64,000 nt of DNA, taken from VXYL01 sp963665195. GTDB taxonomy: Bacteria > Pseudomonadota > Gammaproteobacteria > Pseudomonadales > Azotimanducaceae. A program made the translations under genes and the position numbers. This document shows positions 34,859 to 43,834 of the stretch, one piece after another. The stretch's first letter is position 1; every line of letters starts with the position of its first letter. The notes beneath the pieces were generated by a model. The model saw nothing but the letters and a program-made list of their open reading frames with translations, was not told where the DNA came from and ran no database searches. Location of the stretch: assembly GCA_963665195.1 (NCBI GenBank), contig OY762070.1:4960001-5024000 (forward strand). Direction: 5' to 3'.

Positions 34859-34908
34859 GAGAATTCGCGCAGCGAATTCTCGGGGCGACCGCGAAGCGGT
34901 CGCGTCGC
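34859..34908. repeat. Two adjacent perfect hairpins upstream of trpE
   Basis: The first is GAGAATTCGC-GCA-GCGAATTCTC (34859-34881), a 10-bp stem with a three-base loop. Four bases later GCGACCGC-GAA-GCGGTCGC (34885-34903) forms a second stem. The second unit belongs to the 24-base repeat also present at 27198. Neither is followed by a T-run, so they are not simple terminators. They lie 79-128 bases ahead of the trpE start. Confidence 0.6.
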
Positions 34909-34986
34909 TGGCGGGGACCCGCGCCTCTCCCCTGGGGGTGGCCCATGCCGCCACGTCAAGCCAAGTCGCAGCCAAGGTCGACAAAG

Positions 34987-36474
34987 ATGAACCAGCAGGA
35001 ATTCGACGCTCTCGCGAGCCAAGGCTACTCCCACATCCCCGTGACGCACGAGATCCTCGCCGATCTCGACACGCCGCTGTCCACCTACTTGAAGCTCGCC
35101 GACGGGCCCTACTCGTACCTCCTGGAGTCCGCTGGCCAAGGCGGCGAGAAGTGGGGGCGCTACTCGATCATCGGCCTGCCGGCGCGGACGGTGATCCGCG
35201 TCCGGGGCGCCAGGCTGACGGTGGAAGAGGACGGCGCGGTAGTCGAAGAGTCGCAGACGGACGATCCGCTGGCCTTCGTGGAAGCCTACAGCCGCCGCTT
35301 CAACGTCCCGGACCTGCCGGAGTTGCCGCGCTTCTTCGGCGGGCTCGTCGGCTACTTCGGCTACGACACGATCCGCTACGTGGAGAAGCGTCTCAAGCAC
35401 ACCGCGCCGCCGGACGATCTCGGCACGCCGGACATCCTGCTCATGGTGTCGAGCGACGTCATCGTCTTCGACAGCGTCGCCGGACGCATGAAGCTGATCT
35501 CGCTCGCAGAGCCGTCGCGGCCCGACGCCTATCCGAGGGCGGTGGAGGCGCTGGAAGCGCGGGCACGAAGGCTCGACGCCGCGGTGCCGCGTATCGCCGC
35601 GTCCACCGCCAATCAGCCCGTGGAGGAGAGCGACTTCGAGTCCGCCTACGGGGAGCAGAACTTCAAGGACGCGGTGGAGCGCATCCGCGAGTACATCCGC
35701 GCCGGCGACGTCATGCAGGTGGTGCTGTCGCAGCGCATGTCGATCCCGTTCGCCAGTGCGCCGATCAACCTCTACCGGGCGCTGCGCGGACTGAATCCGT
35801 CGCCGTACATGTACTTCATGAACCTCGGCGACTTCCATATCGTGAGTTCGTCGCCGGAGATCCTCGCCCGGGTGGAAGACGGCGGGATCGTCAACCGGCC
35901 GCTTGCCGGCACGCGCCGCCGCGGCCGCACGGAGGCCGAGGATCTCGCGATGGAGCAGGAACTCCTCAGCGACCCCAAGGAGATCGCCGAACACCTGATG
36001 CTCATCGACCTCGGCCGCAACGACGTTGGGCGCGTTGCCAAGGTGGGCAGCGTCAAGGTGACGGAGCAGTTCGTCATCGAACGCTACTCGCATGTGATGC
36101 ACATCTCGTCCAACGTCGTCGGCGACCTCGAAGAGGGCCGCACTGCCGTGGATGTGCTGCGGGCGACGCTGCCGGTGGGCACGCTGTCCGGGGCGCCGAA
36201 GATCCGCGCCATGGAGATCATCGACGATCTCGAACCGGTGAAGCGCGGCGTCTACGGCGGCGCGGTGGGCTATCTGGCATGGAACGGCAACATGGACACC
36301 GCCATCGCCATCCGCACGGCACTCGTCAAGGACGGCATGCTCTACATCCAGGCTGGCGGCGGGGTGGTGGCGGACTCCATCGGGCGCCTCGAGTGGAAGG
36401 AGAGCATGAACAAGGGCCGCGCGATCTTCCGCGCCGCGCGCGTGGCGGAGCTGTCGTTCCGCGAGCTGGACTGA
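34987..36474 (+). CDS. trpE: Anthranilate synthase component I
   Basis: A 495-residue anthranilate synthase large subunit, first step of tryptophan synthesis. The tryptophan-feedback motif is SYLLESAGQGGEKWGRYS. Catalytic-domain motifs are PSPYMYFMNLGDFHIVSSSP, RPLAGTRRRGRTEAED, IDLGRNDVGRVAKVGSVKV, TLPVGTLSGAPKIRAMEI and YIQAGGGVVADS. The start is MNQQEFDAL (34987); the frame is open upstream to 34759 but that part is low-complexity and contains the hairpins. The glutamine amidotransferase partner trpG is not next to it in this window, so it must lie elsewhere. Confidence 0.95.
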   Translation: MNQQEFDALASQGYSHIPVTHEILADLDTPLSTYLKLADGPYSYLLESAGQGGEKWGRYSIIGLPARTVIRVRGARLTVEEDGAVVEESQTDDPLAFVEAYSRRFNVPDLPELPRFFGGLVGYFGYDTIRYVEKRLKHTAPPDDLGTPDILLMVSSDVIVFDSVAGRMKLISLAEPSRPDAYPRAVEALEARARRLDAAVPRIAASTANQPVEESDFESAYGEQNFKDAVERIREYIRAGDVMQVVLSQRMSIPFASAPINLYRALRGLNPSPYMYFMNLGDFHIVSSSPEILARVEDGGIVNRPLAGTRRRGRTEAEDLAMEQELLSDPKEIAEHLMLIDLGRNDVGRVAKVGSVKVTEQFVIERYSHVMHISSNVVGDLEEGRTAVDVLRATLPVGTLSGAPKIRAMEIIDDLEPVKRGVYGGAVGYLAWNGNMDTAIAIRTALVKDGMLYIQAGGGVVADSIGRLEWKESMNKGRAIFRAARVAELSFRELD

Positions 36475-36520
36475 GCCGTTAAACTGCGCCACTTGAACTC
36501 GATCGGTCGGGGTAGGCGAG

Positions 36521-36901
36521 GTGAAGACCGTGCTCTGGGTGGCTCTCGGCGGCGCTTGCGGCGCCGTGCTGCGCTATGCGGCGCAGAGCGCCGCCGCGGC
36601 TTGGTCGCTGCCGGGCGGGACGATCCTCGGCACATGGTTCGTCAACGTCGCTGGGTGCCTCGCGATCGGCATGGTGCTCGGCGCGTTCGCCGGCGCCGCT
36701 TGGTTCGAGGGCGGCGGCAGGGCCTTCCTGGTGGTCGGGGTGCTCGGCGCATTCACGACGTTCTCGGCCTTCTCCGCCGACGCGATGACGCTCTACGCGC
36801 AAGGCCGCACCTTCTGGGCGGTCGCCTATGCGGTGGTCACGGTGGTGCTTTGCCTCGCCGCGGCGTTCGCGGGCTATCGACTGGTCGGGGCGCTGCGATG
36901 A
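36521..36901 (+). CDS. crcB: Fluoride ion exporter FluC/CrcB
   Basis: A 126-residue four-helix membrane protein. LGGACGAVLRYAAQ, GTWFVNVAGCLAIGM and GVLGAFTTFSAFSADAM are the defining FluC motifs (pore asparagine and the Phe/Thr-rich segment). Dual-topology dimers export fluoride. Translation starts at GTG 36521. The stop overlaps the serS start (ATGA), reproducing the crcB-serS-cysG order known from pseudomonads. No fluoride riboswitch is evident in the 46 bases after trpE. Confidence 0.92.
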   Translation: MKTVLWVALGGACGAVLRYAAQSAAAAWSLPGGTILGTWFVNVAGCLAIGMVLGAFAGAAWFEGGGRAFLVVGVLGAFTTFSAFSADAMTLYAQGRTFWAVAYAVVTVVLCLAAAFAGYRLVGALR

Positions 36902-38175
36902 TCGACCCCGGGAGGCTGCGCCAGGACCTCGACGGCATCGCGGCGCGCCTTGCCTCGCGCGGCGGCGAACTCGATGTCGAACGCTTCGAAAGCCTCGATT
37001 CCCGCCGCAGGGCCCTGCAGCTCGAAACCGAGCGCATGCAGCACGAGCGACGGACCGCATCGAAACGCATCGGCGCCGCCCGTGCCGCCGGGGAGGACAT
37101 CGCGCCGCTGGTGGCGGCGGTGGGCGACCTTGGCGACCGTCTCGATGCCGTGAAGGCGGAGTTCGATGCCGTCCGCGCGGAGCTCGACGCCTTCGTGCGG
37201 ACGATTCCGAACGTGCCCGACGACAGCGTGCCGCACGGTGGCGGCGAAGAGGACAATGTGGAGCTGCGCCGCGGCGGCGAGCTGCCGACGGCGAACTTCG
37301 AGCCCCGCGACCACGTGGAACTGGCGCCGGACGGCATCGATTTGGCGGCGGCCGCGAAGCTGGCCGGGGCGCGCTTCTCGGTGCTGCGCGGTGCGCTCGC
37401 GAGGCTGCACCGGGGCCTCACGCAGTTCATGCTCGACATCCACACCGGCGAGCACGGCTACGAGGAGGTCTACGTGCCGTATCTGGTGGACCGGCAGATC
37501 CTCGAGGGCACGGGGCAGCTGCCGAAGTTCGAGGAGGACCTGTTCGCCATCGGCGGCGAGCGCGACCAGTTCCTGATTCCGACGGCCGAGGTGCCGGTCA
37601 CGAATCTGGTCCGGGAGAGCATTCTCGATTCCGCCGAACTGCCACTTCGGTTCGTCGCCCACACCCCTTGCTTCCGCAGCGAGGCGGGCAGCTACGGCAA
37701 GGACATGCGCGGCATCTTCCGCCAGCACCAGTTCGAGAAGGTTGAACTGGTGCAGATCGTCCATCCGGACGAGTCTTGGCGGGCGCTGGACGAACTCACC
37801 GACCATGCCGAGACCATCCTGAAGCGCCTCGAACTGCCGTATCGCGCCATGCTGCTCTGCACCGGCGATCTGGGCTTTGCCGCGGCGAAGACCATCGATC
37901 TCGAAGTGTGGCTGCCGGGCGAGGGGCGCTATCGCGAGATCTCCTCGTGCAGCAACTTCCTCGATTTCCAAGCGCGGCGCATGATGGCGCGCTACCGCGA
38001 CGAGGGCGGCGGCCGCCCTGCCTACGTGCATACCTTGAACGGTTCAGGTCTGGCCGTCGGTCGGACGCTGATCGCCGTGCTGGAGAACTACCAGGACGGC
38101 GAGGGCGCGGTGCATGTCCCCGATGCCCTACGGCCATACATGGGCGGCGCGGCGCGGCTCGAACTCGGCGCCTGA
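36898..38175 (+). CDS. serS: Seryl-tRNA synthetase
   Basis: A 425-residue class II synthetase. The N-terminal antiparallel coiled-coil arm (about residues 5-110, heptads from LRQDLDGIAARL to FDAVRAELDAF) contacts the tRNA-Ser long arm. VPYLVDRQILEGTGQLPKF and TAEVPVTNLVR precede motif 2 (FRSEAGSYGKDMRGIFRQHQ), and LNGSGLAVGRTLIAVLENYQ is motif 3. The length is normal. It is coupled to crcB upstream; cysG starts six bases downstream. Confidence 0.96.
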   Translation: MIDPGRLRQDLDGIAARLASRGGELDVERFESLDSRRRALQLETERMQHERRTASKRIGAARAAGEDIAPLVAAVGDLGDRLDAVKAEFDAVRAELDAFVRTIPNVPDDSVPHGGGEEDNVELRRGGELPTANFEPRDHVELAPDGIDLAAAAKLAGARFSVLRGALARLHRGLTQFMLDIHTGEHGYEEVYVPYLVDRQILEGTGQLPKFEEDLFAIGGERDQFLIPTAEVPVTNLVRESILDSAELPLRFVAHTPCFRSEAGSYGKDMRGIFRQHQFEKVELVQIVHPDESWRALDELTDHAETILKRLELPYRAMLLCTGDLGFAAAKTIDLEVWLPGEGRYREISSCSNFLDFQARRMMARYRDEGGGRPAYVHTLNGSGLAVGRTLIAVLENYQDGEGAVHVPDALRPYMGGAARLELGA

Positions 38176-38180
38176 AGGCC

Positions 38181-39545
38181 GTGGATGCGCTGCCGCTGAC
38201 GCTCAAGCTCGCGGGCGAGCGCTGTGTCGTGATCGGCGGCGGGGCGGTGGCGCGGCGCAAGATCGAACTGCTGATCGCTGCCGGCGCCGCGCTTCGGGTA
38301 GTGGCGGCCCGGCCATCGGCCGCAGTGCGCGAACTTTGCTCCGAGCACGGCTGCGAACTGCTTGAACGCCGCTTCGAACCTCGGGATGTGGGCGGCGCGC
38401 TGCTGGTCGTCTCCGCCACGGACGATGCAGCGGCGAACGATGCGGTGGCCCGCGCCTGCCACCGTCGCGGCGTGCTGGTGAACTGCGTCGACGACGCGGA
38501 GCGTTCCACGGCGATCTTCCCGGCCATCGTGGATCGCTCGCCGGTGACGGTGGCGATATCCACCGGCGGCGCTTCGCCGACCTTGGCCCGGCGCCTGCGG
38601 GAGCGCATCGAGACCGTGCTGCCGAGCAGCCTCGGCGCCTTGGCCCGATTCCTCGCAGCGCACCGGCGGCAGGTCGCGGCGGCGCTGCCCGATGCCCGCG
38701 CCCGGCAGCTCTTCTGGGACCGCGCCTTGGACGGCGACGTGGCGGCGCTCTTCGCCAGCGGCGCGGCGGGCGAAGCCGAAGATGTGCTGCGGGACGCTCT
38801 CGCGGCACCGACCCAGACGGGCTTCGTATCGCTGGTCGGCGCCGGACCGGGCGATCCGGACCTCCTCACGCTGAAGGCGCTGCGATGCCTGCAGCGCGCC
38901 GACATCGTCTACTACGACAATCTGGTGGGGCCGGGCGTCTTGGCACGCTGCCGCCGCGATGCCGAGCGCGTCTACGTCGGACGCCGAGCATGGCATCGGG
39001 GTACCGAGGCGGATGTCCGGCAGGCGGACATCAACGCTCGCCTGGTGGCCGACGCGACGCGCGGGCTGCGCGTCGTGCGCCTTAAGGGCGGCGATCCGCT
39101 GATCTTCAGCCGTGGCGGCGAAGAGGTGGGGGCGCTGGCTTCTGCGGGCGTGGCGTTCGAGGTGGTGCCCGGCGTGACCGCGGCGGCCGGTTGCGCTGCC
39201 ATCGCCGGCATCCCGCTGACGCATCGCGACTGGGCCCAGTCGGTGCGCTTCGTCACCGGCCACCGCAAGGACGGCGTCCACAATCTCGACTGGCCGGAGC
39301 TCGCCCGCCCGGGGCAGACGCTGGTCGTCTACATGGGCCTCGGCGCGCTAGGCACGGTGACGCAGGAGCTCATCCGCCATGGCGCGGATCCGGCGACGCC
39401 GGCGGCGACGGTGTCGCGCGGTTCGCTGCCGGAGCAGCGCGTGGTGAAAGGCACGCTGGCCGACCTGCCGGATCGAGTGGCGCAGGCGGGAATCGACGGC
39501 CCGGCGACGACCATCGTCGGCCGCGTCGCCGCCTTGGGGCGCTAA
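38181..39545 (+). CDS. cysG: Siroheme synthase (trifunctional)
   Basis: A 454-residue fusion of precorrin-2 dehydrogenase/ferrochelatase and uroporphyrinogen-III methyltransferase. The N-terminal part has CVVIGGGAVARRKIELL (NAD-binding), VNCVDDAERSTAIFPA and ISTGGASPTLARRLRE. The C-terminal part, from residue 215, has LVGAGPGDPDLLTLKALR, RLKGGDPLIFSRGGEEV, FEVVPGVTAAAG and TLVVYMGLG. Siroheme serves sulfite or nitrite reductase. The start is GTG at 38181 (VDALPLTLKL). The stop overlaps, tail to tail, the Rpn-type gene. Confidence 0.93.
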   Translation: MDALPLTLKLAGERCVVIGGGAVARRKIELLIAAGAALRVVAARPSAAVRELCSEHGCELLERRFEPRDVGGALLVVSATDDAAANDAVARACHRRGVLVNCVDDAERSTAIFPAIVDRSPVTVAISTGGASPTLARRLRERIETVLPSSLGALARFLAAHRRQVAAALPDARARQLFWDRALDGDVAALFASGAAGEAEDVLRDALAAPTQTGFVSLVGAGPGDPDLLTLKALRCLQRADIVYYDNLVGPGVLARCRRDAERVYVGRRAWHRGTEADVRQADINARLVADATRGLRVVRLKGGDPLIFSRGGEEVGALASAGVAFEVVPGVTAAAGCAAIAGIPLTHRDWAQSVRFVTGHRKDGVHNLDWPELARPGQTLVVYMGLGALGTVTQELIRHGADPATPAATVSRGSLPEQRVVKGTLADLPDRVAQAGIDGPATTIVGRVAALGR

Positions 39546-40585
39546 GCCGCGTCCGTGCTGTTCTGCATAGCGCCCCGGTCGAGGTGCTCGAACAGCTCGT
39601 CGCTGCTAGCGCAGTCGACGATCAGATCGCCGACTTGGTCGAGTCGCGCCGGGTCGATCACGCCGGCCAGCAAGGCGGCCAGTCGGTCGCCGACCGGCGT
39701 GCCGAACCGCCGCCCGGCCTGACGGCAGAGCAGGCTGCGTTCGCGCTCGATGCCCTCGGCCCTGCCGCGCTCCATGCCCTCGGCTCTGCCGCGCTCCACG
39801 CCCTCGGCCCTGCCGCGCTCCATGCCTTCCTGAAGCCACTCCTGCGTCCACTGTTTCGCCCGCTCCGCCAGCATTGCTTCCTCCTGTTCCAATCCCAGCC
39901 GCCGAACGTCCGCATCGGGGAAGCGGATCGGCAGCACCACCGCGTAGACCCAGTCCAGCAGCGCCCGTCGCAGGTCGACCTCGTCCTCGTCCATCCACCG
40001 GAAGGCGTTGCGAATCTCCTGCACCAGCGCCTGCGGGGATGGGCTGGTGTGGATGCGCACGAAGACTGTCACCCGGTTGCGTTCGGGCAGATCGTCCCGC
40101 CGCAGACTGCATACGTCAAGCACCAGGAAGCGCAGCCCCGCGGCGAACGCCACAAGCGGGTCGTGCGGCGGCAGCCGCCGAGCCATGTCGTTCGCGGCCG
40201 TCCAAGGCTTGGTGCCGACGTGGACCACCAACGGCAGCACCACGGGGTAGTGCCCTCCGGGGCCGCGCGCGGCCCCGGAAAGGGTCTCGTAGACGAGCCC
40301 CGTCTCGACCATCATGCGGGAGGCCATGCGCGGCTTGTTCGTGGATTCGATCTCCGCGAGCAGCAGCACATGCGCGCCGTTCGGGCGGTCCGCGATCCAC
40401 AACGCATCGCCGATGCGCTTGTCGCCGCCGCGGCTGATGAACTCCGTCGGGAGTTCTCGCAGCGTGCGCAGATCCAGGTCGCCGACGAGGTCTGCGGGCA
40501 GGAACCCTTCCACCAGATCCGCGACGAAGCGGCGGTCGCGAAACAGCCGCTTGCCGATGTGGTCCTTGTACTCGCGCGTCTTCAT
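39542..40585 (-). CDS. Rpn-family PD-(D/E)XK nuclease/putative transposase
   Basis: A 347-residue member of the recombination-promoting nuclease (Rpn) family. The N-terminal YKDHIGKRLFRDRRFVADLV, then RIGDALWIADRP and HVLLLAEIEST form the D...ExE/K nuclease core. The middle matches the family region around VPLVVHVGTKPW-like LPLVVHVGTKPW. Near the C terminus a charged repeat (MERGRAEG units) precedes QAGRRFGTPVGDRLAALL, as in many Rpn proteins. The E. coli homologues are Mg2+-dependent DNA endonucleases that stimulate RecA-independent recombination. The start is MKTREYKDH (40585); a longer frame upstream is unsupported. Confidence 0.85.
   Translation of the reverse strand: MKTREYKDHIGKRLFRDRRFVADLVEGFLPADLVGDLDLRTLRELPTEFISRGGDKRIGDALWIADRPNGAHVLLLAEIESTNKPRMASRMMVETGLVYETLSGAARGPGGHYPVVLPLVVHVGTKPWTAANDMARRLPPHDPLVAFAAGLRFLVLDVCSLRRDDLPERNRVTVFVRIHTSPSPQALVQEIRNAFRWMDEDEVDLRRALLDWVYAVVLPIRFPDADVRRLGLEQEEAMLAERAKQWTQEWLQEGMERGRAEGVERGRAEGMERGRAEGIERERSLLCRQAGRRFGTPVGDRLAALLAGVIDPARLDQVGDLIVDCASSDELFEHLDRGAMQNSTDAA
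39749..39820 (-). repeat. 24-bp tandem repeat inside the Rpn gene
   Basis: Three near-identical 24-base units (CATGCCCTCGGCTCTGCCGC type) encode consecutive octapeptides of the form MERGRAEG, VERGRAEG, MERGRAEG. The unit keeps frame, so unit gain or loss changes only the length of the charged linker. Confidence 0.8.
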
Positions 40586-40738
40586 GAAGCGATACGCTAG
40601 GACGCGCCGAGGCGCCGCGAAATGGCAGATCGCCCATGCCTTCTGCCCGAGATCCGCCCGACGTTTCCGGGCAATCGCCCAAGCCGGGGGTAGGAAACAT
40701 CCCCCAGATCCCGGCGCGGGCATTGTGGACCGGGTGCG

Positions 40739-41770
40739 CTACGTGAAAACGACCGTCGTCGCCCGGGCGACGAACCAATAGGCCGCCAGACAGCCGCTCA
40801 GATAGAGCGGCAGAAGGACGATGCGGCGCGGCGGCCGCGCCCGGCGCAGCGACGCCAGCAAGGCGACGGCGATGGCCACGGCGACGACGCCGAGTTGGCC
40901 GAGCTCGACGCCGACGTTGAACAGAAACAACGCCGCGGGCACGTTTCCCGACGGCAGGCCGATGTCGGCGAGCGCCCCGGCGAAGCCGAAGCCGTGCAGG
41001 AGGCCGAACGCGAACGCCACGAGCCAGGTGTGCTGGGCGGTGATGGAACGCTCAACGCCGCGCAGCTTCTCCACCGCGAGGAACAGGATCGACAGGGCGA
41101 TGACCGCTTCCACCGGCGCCTGAGGCGCGCTCGCCAAGCCGAGCACGGCGAAGCTCAGGGTGATGCTGTGGGCCACGGTGAAGGCAGTGACCGTCTTCAC
41201 CAAGGCGGCCGGACGCACGAGCAGCCGGCCTTCGGTGCGCTGCACCGGGGACGTGAAGTACATCAGGCACAGCACGAACAGGATGTGATCGAAGCCGAAC
41301 AGCAGGTGTTCGATGCCGAGGGCGAGGTAGCCGAACACCGCGGTGCCGCCGGCGCCAAGCGTCGCCGACGGGCTGTCCGGCTTGAGCAGTGTCGCCAGCT
41401 GCGTGCCGTCCGCCAGCGTGGCGTGCAGCATGACGTCCGTGATGGTCGCCTCCAATCCTGCGATGGCGACGGTCTCGCCGCGCAGTCCCTCTGGGCAGCG
41501 GAGTTCGAGACGCTGCACCAGGGCACCGTCGAGCACGGTGTCGACGGTCGCCGCCTCGGCGCTGCACTGCTCCGGGAATACCGGCGCGATGGGCAGCAGG
41601 CGATTACCGACCAGCGGGCGCTTCCACAGCACGCGATACAGGCTCTCGGCATCGCCCGCCTCGCCGGCTGCGGCTTCGATCTGAAGGTAGGCGGGCCGCA
41701 CCTCGTGGCCCAGTGCCGCGCAACCGAAGAGGACCGCCAGCGCCGCAGCCGTCCAGAGTCGCGCGGTCAC
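40739..41770 (-). CDS. HupE/UreJ-family membrane protein
   Basis: A 343-residue protein: signal peptide (MTARLW-type start VTARLWTAAALAVLFGCAAL), a periplasmic beta-rich part (about residues 22-170) and a C-terminal membrane domain with about six helices. The signatures IEHLLFGFDHILFVLCL, FTVAHSITLSFAVLG and AFGLLHGFGFAGAL hold conserved histidines that suit a metal site. Relatives are described as HupE/UreJ 2-type nickel or cobalt permease-like proteins. The GTG start at 41770 overlaps the stop of the PPIase gene, so it is the last gene of the hipB-hipA-PPIase-hupE run. Confidence 0.82.
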   Translation of the reverse strand: MTARLWTAAALAVLFGCAALGHEVRPAYLQIEAAAGEAGDAESLYRVLWKRPLVGNRLLPIAPVFPEQCSAEAATVDTVLDGALVQRLELRCPEGLRGETVAIAGLEATITDVMLHATLADGTQLATLLKPDSPSATLGAGGTAVFGYLALGIEHLLFGFDHILFVLCLMYFTSPVQRTEGRLLVRPAALVKTVTAFTVAHSITLSFAVLGLASAPQAPVEAVIALSILFLAVEKLRGVERSITAQHTWLVAFAFGLLHGFGFAGALADIGLPSGNVPAALFLFNVGVELGQLGVVAVAIAVALLASLRRARPPRRIVLLPLYLSGCLAAYWFVARATTVVFT

Positions 41771-42573
41771 GGCCGGCTCACGGTGTACTGCGCCCGCAGT
41801 TCCTCGAAGTACCGGCGATTCGCCTCCGCGCGGCGGTCGGCGTCGAAGTCCGCCGCCACCCGTGCCGCCACCGACTCGTAGTCCGCGCCGAGAGCGGGCG
41901 TTCTCGAATCGACGCACACCAGATGGGCGCCGTAGCCGGAAGCGACCGGCCCGCGCCATGCGCCATCGGCGGGCAGTTCGGCCAGCGCATCTGCGAACGC
42001 CGCGCCGAAGTCCCGCTCGATGCGCGGATCGCTCGCGTAGGCGTAGGTGCGGCCGAGCATGAACGGGTCGCCGGCCTTGCGCCAGCCGTCGGGGTCGAAG
42101 TCGACCAAGGCACTCTGCGCATCGCGGGCGGCATCGCCGCGCCGGTCGGCGCTGAAGAAGACGTGGCTGAAGCTGGTCACCGCCGGCGTCTCGTAGCGCT
42201 GCCGGTTGGCCTCGAAATGCGCCCTGAGCTCGGCATCCTCAGGCTTTGCCAGCGTCGCCACGTCGTCGGTGAGAAAGGCGAGCTTCTGCGCCAGCCGGCG
42301 GCGGATTATCGTGTCTTCGCGATCGAGCCCGAGCCGCTTCGCTTCGCGCACCATGATCTCTTCGCGCACATGGTCGTCGATGAGGCTGTCCAGTTCGGCC
42401 GGCGTCGGCGCCCGGCCCGCCTGCGCCTCCCAGAGGGTCGCCAGGCGGTCGCTCGCGGCGCGCGTGACGACGATGCGGTAGTCGTCGTCTCCGCCGAGCC
42501 AGGCATCGGCGGCGAAGATCGCCGCGCCGATCAGCAGAAAGGCGAATAGCGGGTCGGTCAGCCAGCGGCGCAC
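41767..42573 (-). CDS. Membrane-anchored parvulin-like peptidyl-prolyl isomerase
   Basis: A 268-residue protein with an N-terminal anchor (LTDPLFAFLLIGAAIFAA). A SurA/PpiD-like helical region (LDSLIDDHVREEIMVREA, RRRLAQKLAFL) leads to a rotamase-like domain (about 130-230) with SFSHVFFSADRRGD and ASGYGAHLVCVDS. This architecture commonly travels with HupE/UreJ-2 genes in marine proteobacteria, where it may help fold the partner's periplasmic domain. The GTG start at 42573 sits one base after the hipA stop; its stop overlaps the HupE start. Confidence 0.8.
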   Translation of the reverse strand: MRRWLTDPLFAFLLIGAAIFAADAWLGGDDDYRIVVTRAASDRLATLWEAQAGRAPTPAELDSLIDDHVREEIMVREAKRLGLDREDTIIRRRLAQKLAFLTDDVATLAKPEDAELRAHFEANRQRYETPAVTSFSHVFFSADRRGDAARDAQSALVDFDPDGWRKAGDPFMLGRTYAYASDPRIERDFGAAFADALAELPADGAWRGPVASGYGAHLVCVDSRTPALGADYESVAARVAADFDADRRAEANRRYFEELRAQYTVSRP

Positions 42574-42574
42574 G

Positions 42575-43834
42575 CTAACGGCGGAATCCGCGCAGCAGCC
42601 TGTGCGCCGCGCGCGTTTCCTCGTGCTCGAATGCGGGTGCCAAGCGCTTGATTTGGGCACTCGACATGCCCGTCTCGCGGCAGCGGGCGGGCCATCGTTC
42701 CGAGATCGTCTCGACCATGCCCCGCAGCATAGCCGCAGCATCGTCTGCGGCGATACCGAAGAAGTCCGCGGCGTTGAGGGCTGCTTCGATCGAGGCCGCA
42801 TTGCCGCTCAGTTCGCTGATGCCGGTCTCCAGGTGGCGATGCCGGTGCGGCTGCGGATTGATGTCGAACGCGGGCGACAGCGCCCAGCGTCCGCCGCCGA
42901 CGTGCAGCAGGCCGTGGTTCTTCAGGTGGTCGTCGTTGTTGGAGACCAGGATGGTGAACAGGATGCGGCGGAAGAGCTCCGTCAGTTGCGCTCGGGCGTT
43001 CTCCGCATGGGTCCGCAGCGCGTCCGCGATGTCCGTGTAGTAGGCCGCGTCTGCATGCTCGGCGCCGATGAACGTCTGCGCGGATACGTAGTGGATGCGG
43101 TCTCCATCCGTGCGGTCGAAGCGGCGGATCAGCGCCACGGGATGGGCCGTGCGGGCGAGTTCGATGCGCGCCGATGCGGCCGCGATGCCGACGTCGCGGG
43201 CCAGCGCCAGCGTCGCGACTTCGGCTCTTTCGACGGGCATCGCGTCGCGTTCGGAGGTGAACTTGGCGATGGTCAAGGTGCCGTCGCGGTCCAGGATGCT
43301 GGCTTTGGGCCGCGCACCTCCTAGCGAACCGGCGCTGCCGAGCAGGCGGGCTCGCGCGTCGGCGTCCAGCTCCGCCTCTTGGTCCGCGGCCCCGGCCAGG
43401 CGGCGAAGGTCGTCGATGCTGGCGAGGCGCGGCACCGGCGGATAGCTGCGGGCCAGCGGTCGCCCGTCCTCATCCAGATAGCGCAGAGCGCCTTGCCGGG
43501 CCGCGTCGTCCACGGCCAGGAGGTAGTCGAGTTCCGACAGCGCAGCCGAGTGCGCCTTGCGGATCAGGCCGCGCCCCCAAGAGTCCGGCGCGCCATCGGC
43601 CACCGCGCCCGGCAGCGCCGTACGGACGTTGCCGCGCGATGCGGCTTGGTAGAAGTGCGCCCCTGCGCGCGGCAGATCGGGGGCGATGGCGAAACCGTGC
43701 GGGCTGCCTTGCCACGCCGGGTCGTAGCGGAACATGCTGGTCTGCCGCGCGCCGTCGGTCTCGAAGATCAGTTCGCCCACCGGCTGCAACCGCTCGCCGA
43801 GCGCGACGCCGACGCGCCGGCTGGACTTGCTCAT
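42575..43834 (-). CDS. hipA: HipA-type serine/threonine kinase toxin
   Basis: A 419-residue HipA-fold kinase. The N-terminal subdomain includes ALPGAVADGAPDSWGRGLI. The ATP-binding loop is GSLGGARPKASI, followed by a strand lysine in TIAKFTSE, RRFDRTDG, the catalytic loop LVSNNDDHLKNHGLL and the metal motif LSPAFDINP. E. coli HipA phosphorylates glutamyl-tRNA synthetase, arresting growth; the target here is unknown. It overlaps hipB by four bases. The toxin gene leads into a PPIase and HupE gene with almost no spacing, which is unusual. Confidence 0.9.
   Translation of the reverse strand: MSKSSRRVGVALGERLQPVGELIFETDGARQTSMFRYDPAWQGSPHGFAIAPDLPRAGAHFYQAASRGNVRTALPGAVADGAPDSWGRGLIRKAHSAALSELDYLLAVDDAARQGALRYLDEDGRPLARSYPPVPRLASIDDLRRLAGAADQEAELDADARARLLGSAGSLGGARPKASILDRDGTLTIAKFTSERDAMPVERAEVATLALARDVGIAAASARIELARTAHPVALIRRFDRTDGDRIHYVSAQTFIGAEHADAAYYTDIADALRTHAENARAQLTELFRRILFTILVSNNDDHLKNHGLLHVGGGRWALSPAFDINPQPHRHRHLETGISELSGNAASIEAALNAADFFGIAADDAAAMLRGMVETISERWPARCRETGMSSAQIKRLAPAFEHEETRAAHRLLRGFRR

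Noticed and set aside
34798..34986. Possible trp leader peptide or N-terminal extension of trpE containing three tryptophans
   Set aside because: The frame has no stop before trpE, the tryptophans are not adjacent, and no antiterminator/terminator pair with a T-run is visible. The conserved TrpE start is at 34987.
36475..36520. Fluoride riboswitch ahead of crcB
   Set aside because: Only 46 bases lie between trpE and crcB, and the conserved pseudoknot pattern is not visible.
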